DNA from: Selaginella moellendorffii
Taxonomy: Eukaryota; Streptophyta; Lycopodiopsida; Selaginellales; Selaginellaceae
DNA: 64,000 bases
Assembly: GCF_000143415.4 (NCBI RefSeq)
Contig: NW_003314280.1
Coordinates: 777,262-841,261, forward strand
Direction: 5' to 3'
Below the pieces are notes generated by a model. It had not been told where the DNA came from and did no database searches. It saw only the letters and a program-made list of their open reading frames with translations. This document shows, one piece after another, positions 53,345 to 63,835 of the stretch. The number at the start of each line of letters is the position of its first letter. Positions within the stretch are counted from its first letter, which is position 1. The position numbers were made by a program, and so were the translations under genes.

Positions 53345-55500
53345 TGAGTGCATAGAATATAAAAATAAAATACAGAAATGTGCATATTTGATTAATCTAA
53401 AAACCCTAGCTTATGTACAAGGGTTTGAATTGAAACTAATCCAATAGCTATTAAAATCCTACAATACCAATATTAATTTATGCAATTGTATATCATCCCC
53501 TTCTTCTTAAAAGATGAAAGCAATTAAGGTTGTTTGGTTGATGAGTTGGGATTTTGAGAAACATTAGAAAAAGACACTAGTGTATTTGTAGGCAATTTTA
53601 ATCCTTTTATATAACCACATAGCATAAAGTTGAGATCATCCACTTTATACTCTATAGGTAGATGATGATAATAGTTGAGTGTTCAATAGATTCTTCTCAA
53701 ATCATTGGATGAATACTTATTGTATATTGATCCTAGGACTTAACATCAATAACTCATAGTAATTAAGAAGGTAAACTCAACTTTGTTAGCAATATTAAAT
53801 CATCATTATATAAAAATTTATTTAGTGAAACATTAATAAAAATCTCTCTATGATATACGAATACCAAAAAGATAAAAAATAACTATCATAGTCTAAATTG
53901 TTAAAAGTTTATATGCTTTATGATCATCTATTTGAAGGTCTGAATTACCTATTCCACCAAACCATCTGTCTATGGATAATAAACACTTGTGATAATGTGT
54001 TGTATCCTCAATCAAGATGTAAGCAACCAAAAGGAACGACTTGAGAGACGATCCATGGGGTTCAAATATAGAGGGAAAGGGCCCATGAATAAGAGTGCAC
54101 CCCCTTTTCCAATCGGTTAAGGGTCTTGGGATATTTGGGGTTAAGCGTCCTTGGGTTTGAATAGTACTGGGCTGGGTGACCTCCCGGGAAGTCCAAACTC
54201 AAGAGTTTACACAAGACATCAAGATATAAAATGCTTTAGCCATAAATGCAAGACCTTTATCTAAAAGAATCTACTCCGGATATAAATGTTAAACCACCAA
54301 AAAGCAATACTGACATACTCATTGTTAACAGTTGATTGTGGAAAAAACTCTATTAAATCAAATGTCATAAGCTCAAAAGGATGAAAATTACAATTAACTT
54401 TAACCATGGTTTTCAAATATTGCTATTGCAATTACTTCATTATTAAAGTGGAGGTACTATTGTTTTTACTATTTAATAGGTATAAAACTTTAAGTATATA
54501 ATTTTGAGATTGTTTATTACTTAAACAGTTTTATGGTTAACGTTAACACCCTTTTTTGAGTTTTTATCTTTTCTTTACTCTCTTTTTATGTTCTTGACCA
54601 TATTATTCTAGTATCAAAAAATTTTTTAGATAAGGATTCCATGGCATTGGTAATTGTTATATTTAATATTTAATGTCCATAGAGTGTAAAACTAAATTTA
54701 TCTTTTCTTGACAAAGTTCGTGAGGCTCAAAAAGTTAAGCCATAAATCTAAAGCTTTTGATGGGTTTGAGAATCTTACATCACTTGTTAATAATTTATTC
54801 TTTTGATATTTACATTTTTAATACTGCCTTAAAGATGACTTTCTTTACTTTGTGAAGATTGATTTTAATAATTATGTGGTGCCTTTAATCTTTATTCTAC
54901 ACTTTCTTTATATATACCATGACTTTTCTATTCTAGATAAGCATATAAGACATCAATGTGTGAGTGAGAAGCTATGCAAGTTTTTTTTTATTGGTGGAAG
55001 ATGCAACATAATGTTATTTAATATTTGCATAGTTGCATAAACTTGTAATACTCCCCTCATGGTGCAAAAGGATGATTAAAGTTGATTATAACTTGTCTTG
55101 TTAAATGGAAGTTAGTGCTCTTGCTAGTGCATATATAACTATTATTAGATATTTTTTCCTCAATTGAATGGTGTTTTAACATTCATATTTAGAGCAGATT
55201 TTCCCAGATAATAATTTTGCATTTATGGCTGAGACATTTTATATTTTGACATCTTGACTAGGGATACATCACAATTTCACAACACAAATGGATGGTTTAG
55301 TGAAATTGTTTATTTAGACTTTTAAGAGGATAATCTTATAAAGTATACGAACTTTTAACATTTAGATTGGGATGGTTATTTGTTATCCCTCTGGTATGTA
55401 TATATCACAAGAATGTAGATTTCAATTAGTGCTTTACCATAAAAACTCTTATATGATTGTGACTTGATATTGCTATTAGAGTTGAGTTTATCTTCACGAT
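53345..55500. mobile_element. Decayed Ty3/gypsy relics in head-to-head arrangement, unit 2
   Basis: An LTR-like start (TGAGTGCATAGAATA, 53345) is followed by minus-sense integrase-region text to about 54.4 kb. From about 55,020 the integrase text is plus-sense (AATACTCCCCTCATGGTGC; later TTTAGATTGGGATGGTTATTTG). Thus two broken elements point at one another. The layout is shared with 38.7-40.2 kb. A solo LTR of another family interrupts it. Confidence 0.6.
54018..54211 (+). mobile_element. Solo LTR of the TRIM-like family
   Basis: The 194-bp block starts TGTAAGCAACC and ends GAGTTTACA, related to the LTRs at 35.3-36.1 kb (shared CCCATGAA-AA-AGTGCACCCC and GAATAGTACT-GGCT-GGTGAC). The five bases CAAGA flank it on both sides (54013-54017 and 54212-54216), a proper target duplication. 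It is GC-richer and better preserved than its surroundings, so it is the younger insertion, nested in the gypsy relic. The equivalent place in unit 1 (about 39,405) lacks it. Confidence 0.8.
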
Positions 55501-55959
55501 TGTTATAAATTATCAATACTAAATCTAGAAATCAATATTTGACATGCTTTGTGGAGGACTATCTTCACTCTATTGCACCATACTTAGAAGAGAATCAAAG
55601 AATTTGAGTAAGAGATGAAAAGCTAAGATAATTTGAGATTATTAAAGACCTATACTTATACAACAATTGATGTTAGATTGTGTTGACTTGACAGCCTATA
55701 TTAGTGCAGTTAATCACTCAAATTAAAGAAATTCCATTTTTAGCTACTTAAACTTATTACAAAATACTAGATTCTTTCCTTCTAGAGGGGCTTCAAACAA
55801 GTGATATATATTTACAAGTACTCTCCTCTTTTTAAGTTTGATAGATAGTAAAAAGTCTCCTCTACATTGAGCTCAACTTAGTTTAATAAAAAGGAAAATT
55901 TTAATTTTCATTAAAGGATGTATGAAAAGTAAATTAATAATTTATTATAATAAATTACT

Positions 55960-56270
55960 ATGTGTTGCATATAGCAACACTTGGTTTGCTTAATGGTAGT
56001 TTTATTATTACTTATTAATCCAATCGATCAAATAAACTTTATAATTATAAGCATGTATGTTATTTATAAACACAAGATTAATCTTATTGCATATCAACCA
56101 TTAGATGATAGAATAAAAAAGAATATACTAAAAAGGGTTTAAGAAAAGTTTATAAATTATAAGTACAAGATTAATCTAAATGAATAACAACCATTAGATT
56201 GTAGAATATCCTAGAATATCCAAGCATATTCTAGGTATATTCACTACCATCCATAGGTTTGCTTAAGAAA
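55960..56270. repeat. Fold-back repeat arm in the leader of unit 3
   Basis: The block runs from TGTGTTGCATATAGCAACAC to GGTTTGCTTAAGAAAACC. The equivalent position in unit 2 (about 40,523) reads straight through from TTATTATAA to AAATGGCTTA, so this is an insertion specific to unit 3. Confidence 0.65.
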
Positions 56271-57420
56271 ACCAAAAATGGCTTATACTACCGTTACCTT
56301 GATATAAAAATGAAATTTTTTTTTAATAATATTCTAATTAGTAGTTTTTTGTGTGATATGCTATAATAGTTTTAGTTTGTGGTTATATCATTGTTTAATT
56401 TGGATCCCAAGCTCAACCCCCAGTCTTGTGCTCAAATTCCACTTGGGACATCCCCCCAACAGACCCTGCCCCGAGCACCCTGCGCACCCCGACGCTGGCG
56501 GGCAGACCGATGTGGAGTCATTGGTTGGGCGACCGAGACTCTCTAAGTACGGCCCACAGGTGTCTTGCTTGCTTGTGTGAGAGAGTATATATTCAACCAG
56601 GACTCCTGATGGAGCTTTTATCTTTTTTGTAATTTTACACTTAGAAGTAGGGACTTTCTTACTTGGCTTCTCCATCCCGTGGCAGTCTGAAATCACGGGC
56701 CATGGTGTGGTGGGGATCTTGCTATTGTAAATTTCCTGCAAAATTCCTCCCACTCCCGTCAGCTTGTGGTATCTATAAATCTATGCAAAGTTCCGCTCAC
56801 CCTCGTCAGCATGTGGTCATTTTCTTCTTTGCAAGTAGGTAATGAAGTTTGGCAAAGGGGAGGTAGAGATTGCTGCTTTTGCAGCTGTGGTTTGCGACCT
56901 GGTTTGCAATCATCTAACCTGGTGTCTTTTGATTTTTAAAAGGATCTAATTAACTCTAAATATTTCAATGCAAGCCTCATATAATATGGGTACAAGGGAT
57001 CCACTTGATGATGAATCAACTTTCCAGTTCCAAGTAACGAATCAATTTAATTTTGTTTACAGTCCACTTGTACCCGCTTAGGAAGCACGGACATTTCAAG
57101 CACCAACCCAGCTTTGCTCTAGAATGCATCATTGCCAAGTTCGCTTTCTTGTCACGAGGCTTAAAAGTACAAATAATTGGAGTGATAACTAGGTCCAAAT
57201 CCTATACGTGATTCGCCTGGCCAAGAATATCCGAGGAGACTTAATCGAGATTACATTTGATAGAATCAAATATTGAAGATATACTTGTCTCAAAAGTCTT
57301 GCGTTGCTTTAGAGGTGGCCTAAAGTTTGGTGTGATTTGTCGAGTATTTAAAGGCATAGATGTCCCTGAGATTAATAACTCACACTATCCAAGCAATATT
57401 AGAAGATTAAATCGAAGAAA

Positions 57421-58033
57421 ATGGCAAAATCAAGCATAGCATTCATTCTCCCACTTGCATGCCTCCTGCTTGCGAGTGCTGTTCATGTTTCAGCTTTAGA
57501 CAATGATGTTAGTGGAGACCTCTCTGGTATGGTATATAACCTGGTCTAAACTTTTGTTTGACTCTTTGTCCATGTAAATGTTTTTGCAAGGCACTATGAG
57601 ATCTCTAAAGACGGTGCTTCCTACAAATGGAACTTCATCAAACATTGGTGTCCCATTGGATCTAGTTGACAAAGTACTTGGAATTGTCACTCAAGTTATA
57701 GCTAGTTTAAAGGCCCTCGTCCTCAAAGTTCCCTTGCTGTGTGTCATCCTTTATCCAGTGATTATCATCCTTGAGATCATTGTGATCTACATCCCTGGTG
57801 GCTACCCTTGCCCAATTATCATTGGCGTCATCTGCAAGTATCTGGGCAATGCCATTCCTGTGTGGACTCCAATCAAGTTCATCAAAGTTGATCTAACGGT
57901 TATCTTGAGCCTCACCGCAACTATCAAGCTTCTGCAGAGTGTGATTATCCTTGTTACTCCAAACAGCTGCATTTTCCTTGTGCTGAGTGCAGTGGTTAGT
58001 ATCCTTAAGTCGGTGCTTGCATTACTCTATTAA
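57421..58033 (+). CDS. Small hydrophobic secreted protein, copy 3
   Basis: The exons are 57421-57526 and 57591-58033, encoding 182 aa. It differs from copies 1 and 2 at three residues: A30V just after the signal peptide, and A62D and D77A in the mature part. The A62D and D77A changes swap an acidic residue between two nearby sites and so keep the net charge. The promoter with its TATA box and the intron are almost the same as in the other copies. The signal peptide, cysteines 86, 109, 117 and 162 and the sequon are kept. Confidence 0.8.
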
Positions 58034-58690
58034 GCTGTAATAGCGAAATGCAAATGCAAAATGCAAAATGTTTAGAATAAACAATCAAATAAAACTATAC
58101 TAATATTATTGATCATTGGAGTTATTTTAGAGTTGGATTTCAGGAATCTCACAGCTCTTATTCACGTCCATGGAGCGTGCCGATGTCGATCGACTCCATC
58201 TCTCGCTCCTTAAGCTGCAAGCCCTTCATCACACAGAATTTCCTTTAGCGCCTTTGTTCGATCAACAACCGTTGATCGAAGTGACAATGCCTGTGAGATA
58301 GGCATCTGAGGCCGCAGCTGCTCGCCACAAGAAACTCCACTTCTTCAACTTCATGCTGCTCATGGGATTTTCCCAGCAGCTCCACCCATCGTCGTTTTCG
58401 TTGTCGCTCGCCCACATTGCACTCGCCACTCCTAGAAAAGCGGGAGTCGAACATCCACGTCCATCCACGTCCATCCACGTCCATCCACGGACATCCACGT
58501 GCCGCCATTAGCAAACTTGCTAATTTATACTTAATTAACACTGTATACCAAACGTTCACTATCAATTTTAATAATGTACGTATATAATAAAATGAATAAT
58601 GATCAAATCTCCAGCTCGTCCACCTTGCCGCTGCCGTCCTTTGTAGCTTCAAGCGTGTGACTTTTGATGAATATCAAACCGCTCGTAGAT
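58034..58690. other. Unit 3 segment between secreted-protein gene and PPR relic
   Basis: Counterpart of 42,259-42,929, with the same minus-strand coding-like text (SCWENPMSSMKLKKW) in a changed frame and the extra minisatellite at 58.45-58.50 kb. Confidence 0.35.
58451..58500. repeat. Small minisatellite, 10-bp period (CATCCACGTC)
   Basis: Four to five copies of CATCCACGTC, the last two slightly altered, stand where unit 2 has a single ACATCCACGTG. The expansion is specific to unit 3. Confidence 0.8.
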
Positions 58691-61057
58691 GAATAGTTGG
58701 ACCCTTCTTATCCGGCCGCCTCCTGTATAGTCTTGAGCTTATCATGATCCTCCCACAGCCCCGCGCTCCGGTAGATGCTCGCCATCAGAACGTACGCAGC
58801 CGAGTCTTTCCCGTCGATCTTCGTCAGTGCCTCGAACGCAATCCTGCCCACTTCCACGTTCTTCGGCAGGCCCCGAGGACGCTCCTCCAGACCACAGCGT
58901 CGCTCTCAAAGGCCTGCTCTCGAGGACTTTGACGGCCTCTTCCAGTCGGTTTGCACGCCCGAAGAGATCCACCAAGCTGCTGTAGTGATGAATCCCCACT
59001 TCCACGTTCTTCCACTTGCGGCAGGCCCCGAGGACGGTCCTCCAAACCACAGATCCACCATGCACTGCTGTAGTGATGAATCCCGCAAACAATGCCAGAG
59101 TTCGGGTCCATTGCCTGGAAAAACTCCCTGCCTCGTTCAACCAGGCCGCCGTGGCTGCATGCAGTGATGACCGAGACAAACGTGATCGCGTTTGCTCGCA
59201 CGCCATCTTCTCGCATCTCGCAAAAGGCTTCGAACACGCGCCCTGTTGGCCGAATCCTGTGACCAGTGCATTTCTCCGACTGCCAGAGATTCAAACAAGT
59301 GCTCGGCCGCAGTCATAACCCCGCACCTCCCGTAGAAGTTTACCATGCACGTCCCCACAACATGGTCGTCTTCCAGCCCACGCCTGCAAAACTCAGTCTG
59401 GATTTTCCTTCCAGCTTCACTGGACCCAACGTTCCCACAGGCCATAAGTCCCGCTACAAGAGTCCGAGAGTTTGGAGCACAGTCCATGCTCTCCAAGAGT
59501 TCCAGCCCGAGCTCACTCTCACCGTTGTCTACATATCCCTGTATCAAGCTCGTCCAAACGACAACGTCCCGGCTAGGCATGCGTTTGAAAACTGCTCGAG
59601 CTTTCACCATATCTCCATACTTGGCATACATGTCCACCAAGCTGCTCCCGACAAATCTGTGCTCGCAGCATCCAAACTTCGCGGCGAGAGAATGAATCTC
59701 CATCCCCTTTTCTAGGCTCTGGATTCGCAATAGCTTTCCATCTTCTCGCGGAACAGGTTGTTCGGATGCTGAAAGGTGGACGCAGGCCATGACCGCAGCA
59801 ATAAACGTTCTCTCGTCCGGATCGTTCTCCCGAGCCATGCCGAAGACCAGCTCCAAGGCCAGCTTGCTGTCTCCACTTCCAGCAGATCCCTGGATCGTTG
59901 CGTTCCACGAAGACCTTGCGAGCTTCCTCTAGCGTCCCACACTTCGCGTACATATCGATCAGTGTGTTCCCCACGAACACATCCTCACAGCACCTATTGT
60001 TTGAAGCTTCACCGTGGATAGCCAGCCCAGTTTCCAAGCTCTTTCTCTTCACGAGTTTCCCGTCGACATCCACCGCTTCCTCTCGCATTGCCGAGCTCGC
60101 ACAGGCGGCAAGCGTAGCAACATACGTTCGAGAGTTTGGACAGCACCCGGATAGCTTCATATCTTCGAAGAACACGAGAGCCAGCTCGCTTTCCCCGTTG
60201 TCCACAAAGCCTTGTATCAAGCTCGTCCAGAGCACGACATCACGGCGAGGCATGCTCTCGAAAACCATCCACGCGTCGACCATGCTCCCACACTTCGAGT
60301 ACATGTCCACGAGGCTGCTCCCCTCGAAGATATCTCCACAGCAGTGGCTTTTCACAGCTCCATCGTGAACAGCGAGCCCCTTCTCCAGGCTCTTCGTCTT
60401 CACCATCTTTCCATCTCCTTGAGTGGCCTCCTCTTTCACTGCTAGATTCGCACAGGCCTTGGCAGCAGCAACGAAAGTCTGAGAGTTTGGCGAGCAGTCC
60501 ATCCTCCCAAAGAACTCGAGAGCGACCTCGCTTTCTCCATTCTCTACGTAGCCCAGTATCAAAGCAGACCACGTCTCGCCGTGGCATCTCATCGAAGACC
60601 GATCGAGCATCGAGCATGCTGCCGCACTTGGAGTACATATCGATCAGCGAGCTCGAAAACGTCTTCGCTGCAAGATGGCCCCATCTGCTTGGCTTGAGAG
60701 TGGATGCCTCTGCCGGTCTCGAGACTAGCCTCCTTGACGAGCTTCCCGTCGACCAAAACAGCGGCTTCCTTCGCCGCGAGGCTGCTACAAGCCTTCGACG
60801 CGGCCATGAAGCTCCTGGAGTTTGGCTTGCAGCCCGACCGCCTGGCTTGCATCCTCTCGAAGAGATCCAGAGCCACATCGCTCTCGCCATTGTAGCCCAG
60901 CATCAAAACGCTCCAGGACATCACGTTTGGGTGAAGAATGCTGTCGAACACGCGGCGGGAATCCTCCATGCTGCCGCATTTTGCGTACATGTCCACCAGC
61001 GCATTGACGACATAGATCCCCAGCTGCTTGCTCTCCGCCGCCTGGGCGTGGATCGCC
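58691..61057 (-). pseudogene. PLS/E PPR pseudogene, unit 3
   Basis: The longest intact minus-strand pieces of the family are here: 60,610-59,573 (SSLVDMYSKCGSMVDAWMVF, RDVVLWTSLIQGFVDN, VGNTLIDMYAKCGTLEEARKVF) and 59,856-59,137 (LELVFGMAREN, RFVGSSLVDMYAKYGDMVKARAVF, MVNFYGRCGVM). Frameshifts near 60.6, 59.9 and 59.3 kb break it, an E-region duplication damages the 3' end, and the first exon with the start codon is flipped to the other strand (61,058-61,209). It is therefore a pseudogene. Confidence 0.85.
58850..59084. repeat. Imperfect tandem duplication in the PPR E-region
   Basis: Two copies starting CACTTCCACGTTCTTC and ending TGTAGTGATGAATCCC lie at 58850-58996 (147 bp) and 58997-59084 (88 bp). 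The first keeps a block of about 60 bp coding LVDLFGRANRLEEAVKVLES; the second has lost it, like unit 2. Confidence 0.8.
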
Positions 61058-61209
61058 TTGCTAGCAAATATTTAGGGTTCTTGCGATGGATGGGAAGAGT
61101 TCGCTTGTTCCATGGCTTGGCGACGGCAGCGATTCGATGCGCCGCACCAGCATTCGCTCCTTCGGCAGCGCAGCCCGATCAGCAGGCGGCCGCGCTGGTG
61201 TCGGCGCTG
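61058..61209 (+). repeat. Micro-inversion carrying the PPR start codon, unit 3
   Basis: This stretch, from CTAGCAAATATTTAGGGTTC to GTGTCGGCGCTG, is the exact reverse of the matching part of unit 2 (about 45,088-45,229). The ATG of MGRVRLF now lies at 61090 on the plus strand, facing away from the rest of its gene. About 75 bp next to it (the TRDLRQGKA part in unit 2) are missing. Confidence 0.85.
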
Positions 61210-61549
61210 GATTTGCTGGAAATTCAACCAAGGCCGTCGATTCAAGAATATCGGACGGTTGGAAATGAATCTGGGACCATTTACATTCACCGCGACGCTA
61301 ATGTTCTTCATCACTTCATACACCGTGAAGGCAATCCCCACGCCCGGAAAAAAGGTACTCGAGCAAAATCCCCCTGTACAACCCAGCAATGTGCCTCAGC
61401 GAGCTCGCAATCCCCATCTCCGATCGCCCTCGAGTTGCATCCTTCTCTTTCCCAAATCGATCGGAAACACCACTGAAAACAGGAGCGATGGCGATCAAAC
61501 GTAATCGATCTTAAGACTCTCACCTGTTGAGGGCTACTCCACCGGAGAT

Positions 61550-61790
61550 CAAGCTCGTCACCATCCTGGACGAGTCGGGCCTGAAAGTAAACATGCTCAC
61601 ACTCTAGTCCAAGGACTCGAAACTAAGAAAAAATCCACCTTTGAGCGTTCCAGTAATAAGCTCTCGAAGAACGTGCTAAAAGCGTCGGCCAGAGCCCCTT
61701 GTAAAGGCCAAGAAAGCTCTCCTGTGGAAAGCGTGTGGCAGATGCCCGTGTAGTGCTTTGAGGTTGTATGCAAATCACAGTGGTCATTTC
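61550..61790 (-). pseudogene. Mitochondrial carrier (SLC25) exons, unit 3 relic
   Basis: The wording is as in unit 2 (ESFLGLYKGLWPTLL; SLISGGVAL) but about 85 bp covering GPTIAINFCVYETL are deleted (AGTAA|TAAGCTCTC junction near 61,655). It holds the second empty hAT site (61773-61780). Confidence 0.65.
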
Positions 61791-62279
61791 ACTTGCGAGG
61801 TGAAGAGCACGGCGCAAAATAAGTCCCAAGAAACTCTCTGTCAAAGCCATACTTCAGCTAAGAGCTTCTGTTGATGATTGTGGTGTGATGTTCCACAGAA
61901 GTCGTTTGGCTGCCGGATGCTGGATCTCTTGGTGGCACTCGGACATCTTGGCTGCCGTTTCAAGGAGCGTGATCGCTTGATCCAAGCTGACCGGTGCCAT
62001 CCTGCACTGTTGCGTGCTATTCACTCGGAAGACTACGCTTGAAGTCATATCGAGGATAAGTTATTTCGTCTTTCTTCCAGCTTTGATGGTCCAGCACGCT
62101 CTATCGTTGACTGTTTTTCTTTGAACATCAGTCCAACTGGTGGACTAGATAGTCATGGTCCTAAAGGAGATGTACTGTGTTCCGTAAGAAGTTCTAAGGC
62201 CACATTTTATATTCCAGATCGCTACCTTGTGCAGTTTTCTGATCTATCAAATGGTTTGAATAAGAAGTAGCGGCCACGT

Positions 62280-62810
62280 CTTTCTCCAATTTGCTGCGGT
62301 TTTGTTTCTACTCTGCCTTTTTCACAACATCTCGGTCGCAGTGCCCCAGGAATCCATCCGGGATCGTCAACGACACACAGGTTCTTCTCTCTCTCGGAGT
62401 GCCATCAACGTGTGGAACAAGACTGTCAATCCAAACGAATGGCCGGGGCTGTCTCGCCTGGACCTCTCTCATAACAACATCTCCTCGCTGAAGGTGGTTG
62501 GCTGCAGGAACATGCGGCTCAAGCTTCTCAACTTCTTTGCAAGAGTTCCTGGAAAATCTCTCCAGCCTTGGGAGTTTAGAAATCTTGGATCTCAGTTAGA
62601 ACATCTTACAGTCCCATAACGACCTTGTTTCCATCAGTTGGACCTCTCGCACAACGAATTCAGTGGCTCCATTCCAGAGACTCACGAACTTGACGTGCCT
62701 GGACATTTCGTATAACAGGTTTAGTGGAGATTTACCCAATATTTGAAGCAAGAACGTCTGTGGAACGTCTCAAACAATTCCAGACCAGGCTTGTGTTTGT
62801 GCGCTGCAAG
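62280..62810 (+). pseudogene. LRR receptor-like fragment, unit 3 relic
   Basis: The same as the 46.4-kb relic (MFLLCLFHNISVAVPQ, NEWPGLSRLDLSHNNISS). Downstream, LDLSHNEFSGSIPE and, one frame away, LTCLDISYNRFSGDLPN show two LRR units separated by a frameshift. No kinase domain follows. Confidence 0.65.
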
Positions 62811-62959
62811 TATGAACCATAATTTAAATTCTCAATAAATTTTTGAATATATGTTTATTTTGCATAAGTATGGTAATGGATATATCTAAAATATGCTTGA
62901 AAATTTTGGTTTATTATTTAATGTTGTGTTTATAATTTATAAACATGTATATCATTTAA

Positions 62960-63835
62960 AAATTTGGTATGTGTTGCATGTAGCAACACTTGGTTTTCTT
63001 AATAGTAGTGTTATTCCTTTATTAATCCAATTGATCAAATGGAAGTTTATAATTATAAAACTATTTATAATTTATAAACACAAAATTAATCTTATTTAAT
63101 ATTAACCATTATATGGTAGAATAAATGAGAATATACTAGGAAGTGTTTAATAAGAAATTTTATAAATTATAAATACAAGATTAATCTAAATGTATAACAA
63201 CCGTTAGATGGTAGAATATCCTAGAATATCCAAAAATATTCTAGGTATTTAGTAGCAACAGGTTTCCTTAAGCAAACAAAAAATTTCCATAAACACCTCC
63301 AAGTATATTCTAGCATATTCTACAATCTAATGGTGTATATACATTTAGATTAATCATGTGTTTTTTATTTATAGTAAATTTAACTTATATTAAAAATTAG
63401 TTTATGATGTTTTTATACACTTTTAGAGAGCTTTTCCTGCTGGCTTTGCAAGCAATGGTTCAGAGATCCTGCAAGGGACCTGTGGTAGCAATATAAAATA
63501 TTACTTCTCTTTGCTATTCTGTTTTAATCCAAACACCCACACATCTCCATCTTCTTGCCAACTCAGACTGCCTTGAAGCTCATTAACTAACTCACTAAGT
63601 GATATTGTAATTTCTATAGAGGTGCTGTTATTCTCAAGGAGAAGTTCAAGTGGAGAGGGCAAGTCATTATGGGGGATATTTCCTTGGATCCTTGTATGAC
63701 TTTCTCTAATTCTATGATTTTTTAGTTTACTTAAACAAAGTAATACACAAAGATATGCTTGGATATTCTATTATCTAACAGTTGTTATTCATTTATATTA
63801 ATTTGGCAATTATAATTTATATACATGGTTATAAT
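62960..63835. repeat. Fold-back element, unit 3, right arm truncated
   Basis: The left arm (TGTGTTGCATGTAGCAACAC...) and middle match 47,090-47,840. The right arm is cut off at about 63,835 (TTATAATTTGAG) and the text jumps to AAATTGAGAAGCTAAAG, as at 48,395. Confidence 0.55.

Larger units (their letters stand above)
40166..55540 (+). repeat. Triplicated unit, copy 2
   Basis: The order matches copy 1 without its inversions. Its extra feature is the 4.66-kb gypsy element. The gene-to-gene distance is 14,698 bp from copy 1 to 2 and 15,775 bp from copy 2 to 3. Removing the recognisable insertions leaves a base unit of about 11 kb. Confidence 0.75.

Noticed and set aside
60136-61476. 446-codon plus-strand frame over the unit 3 PPR relic
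   Set aside because: It is antisense text that happens to run into the inverted start exon; no protein-like character before about 61,060.
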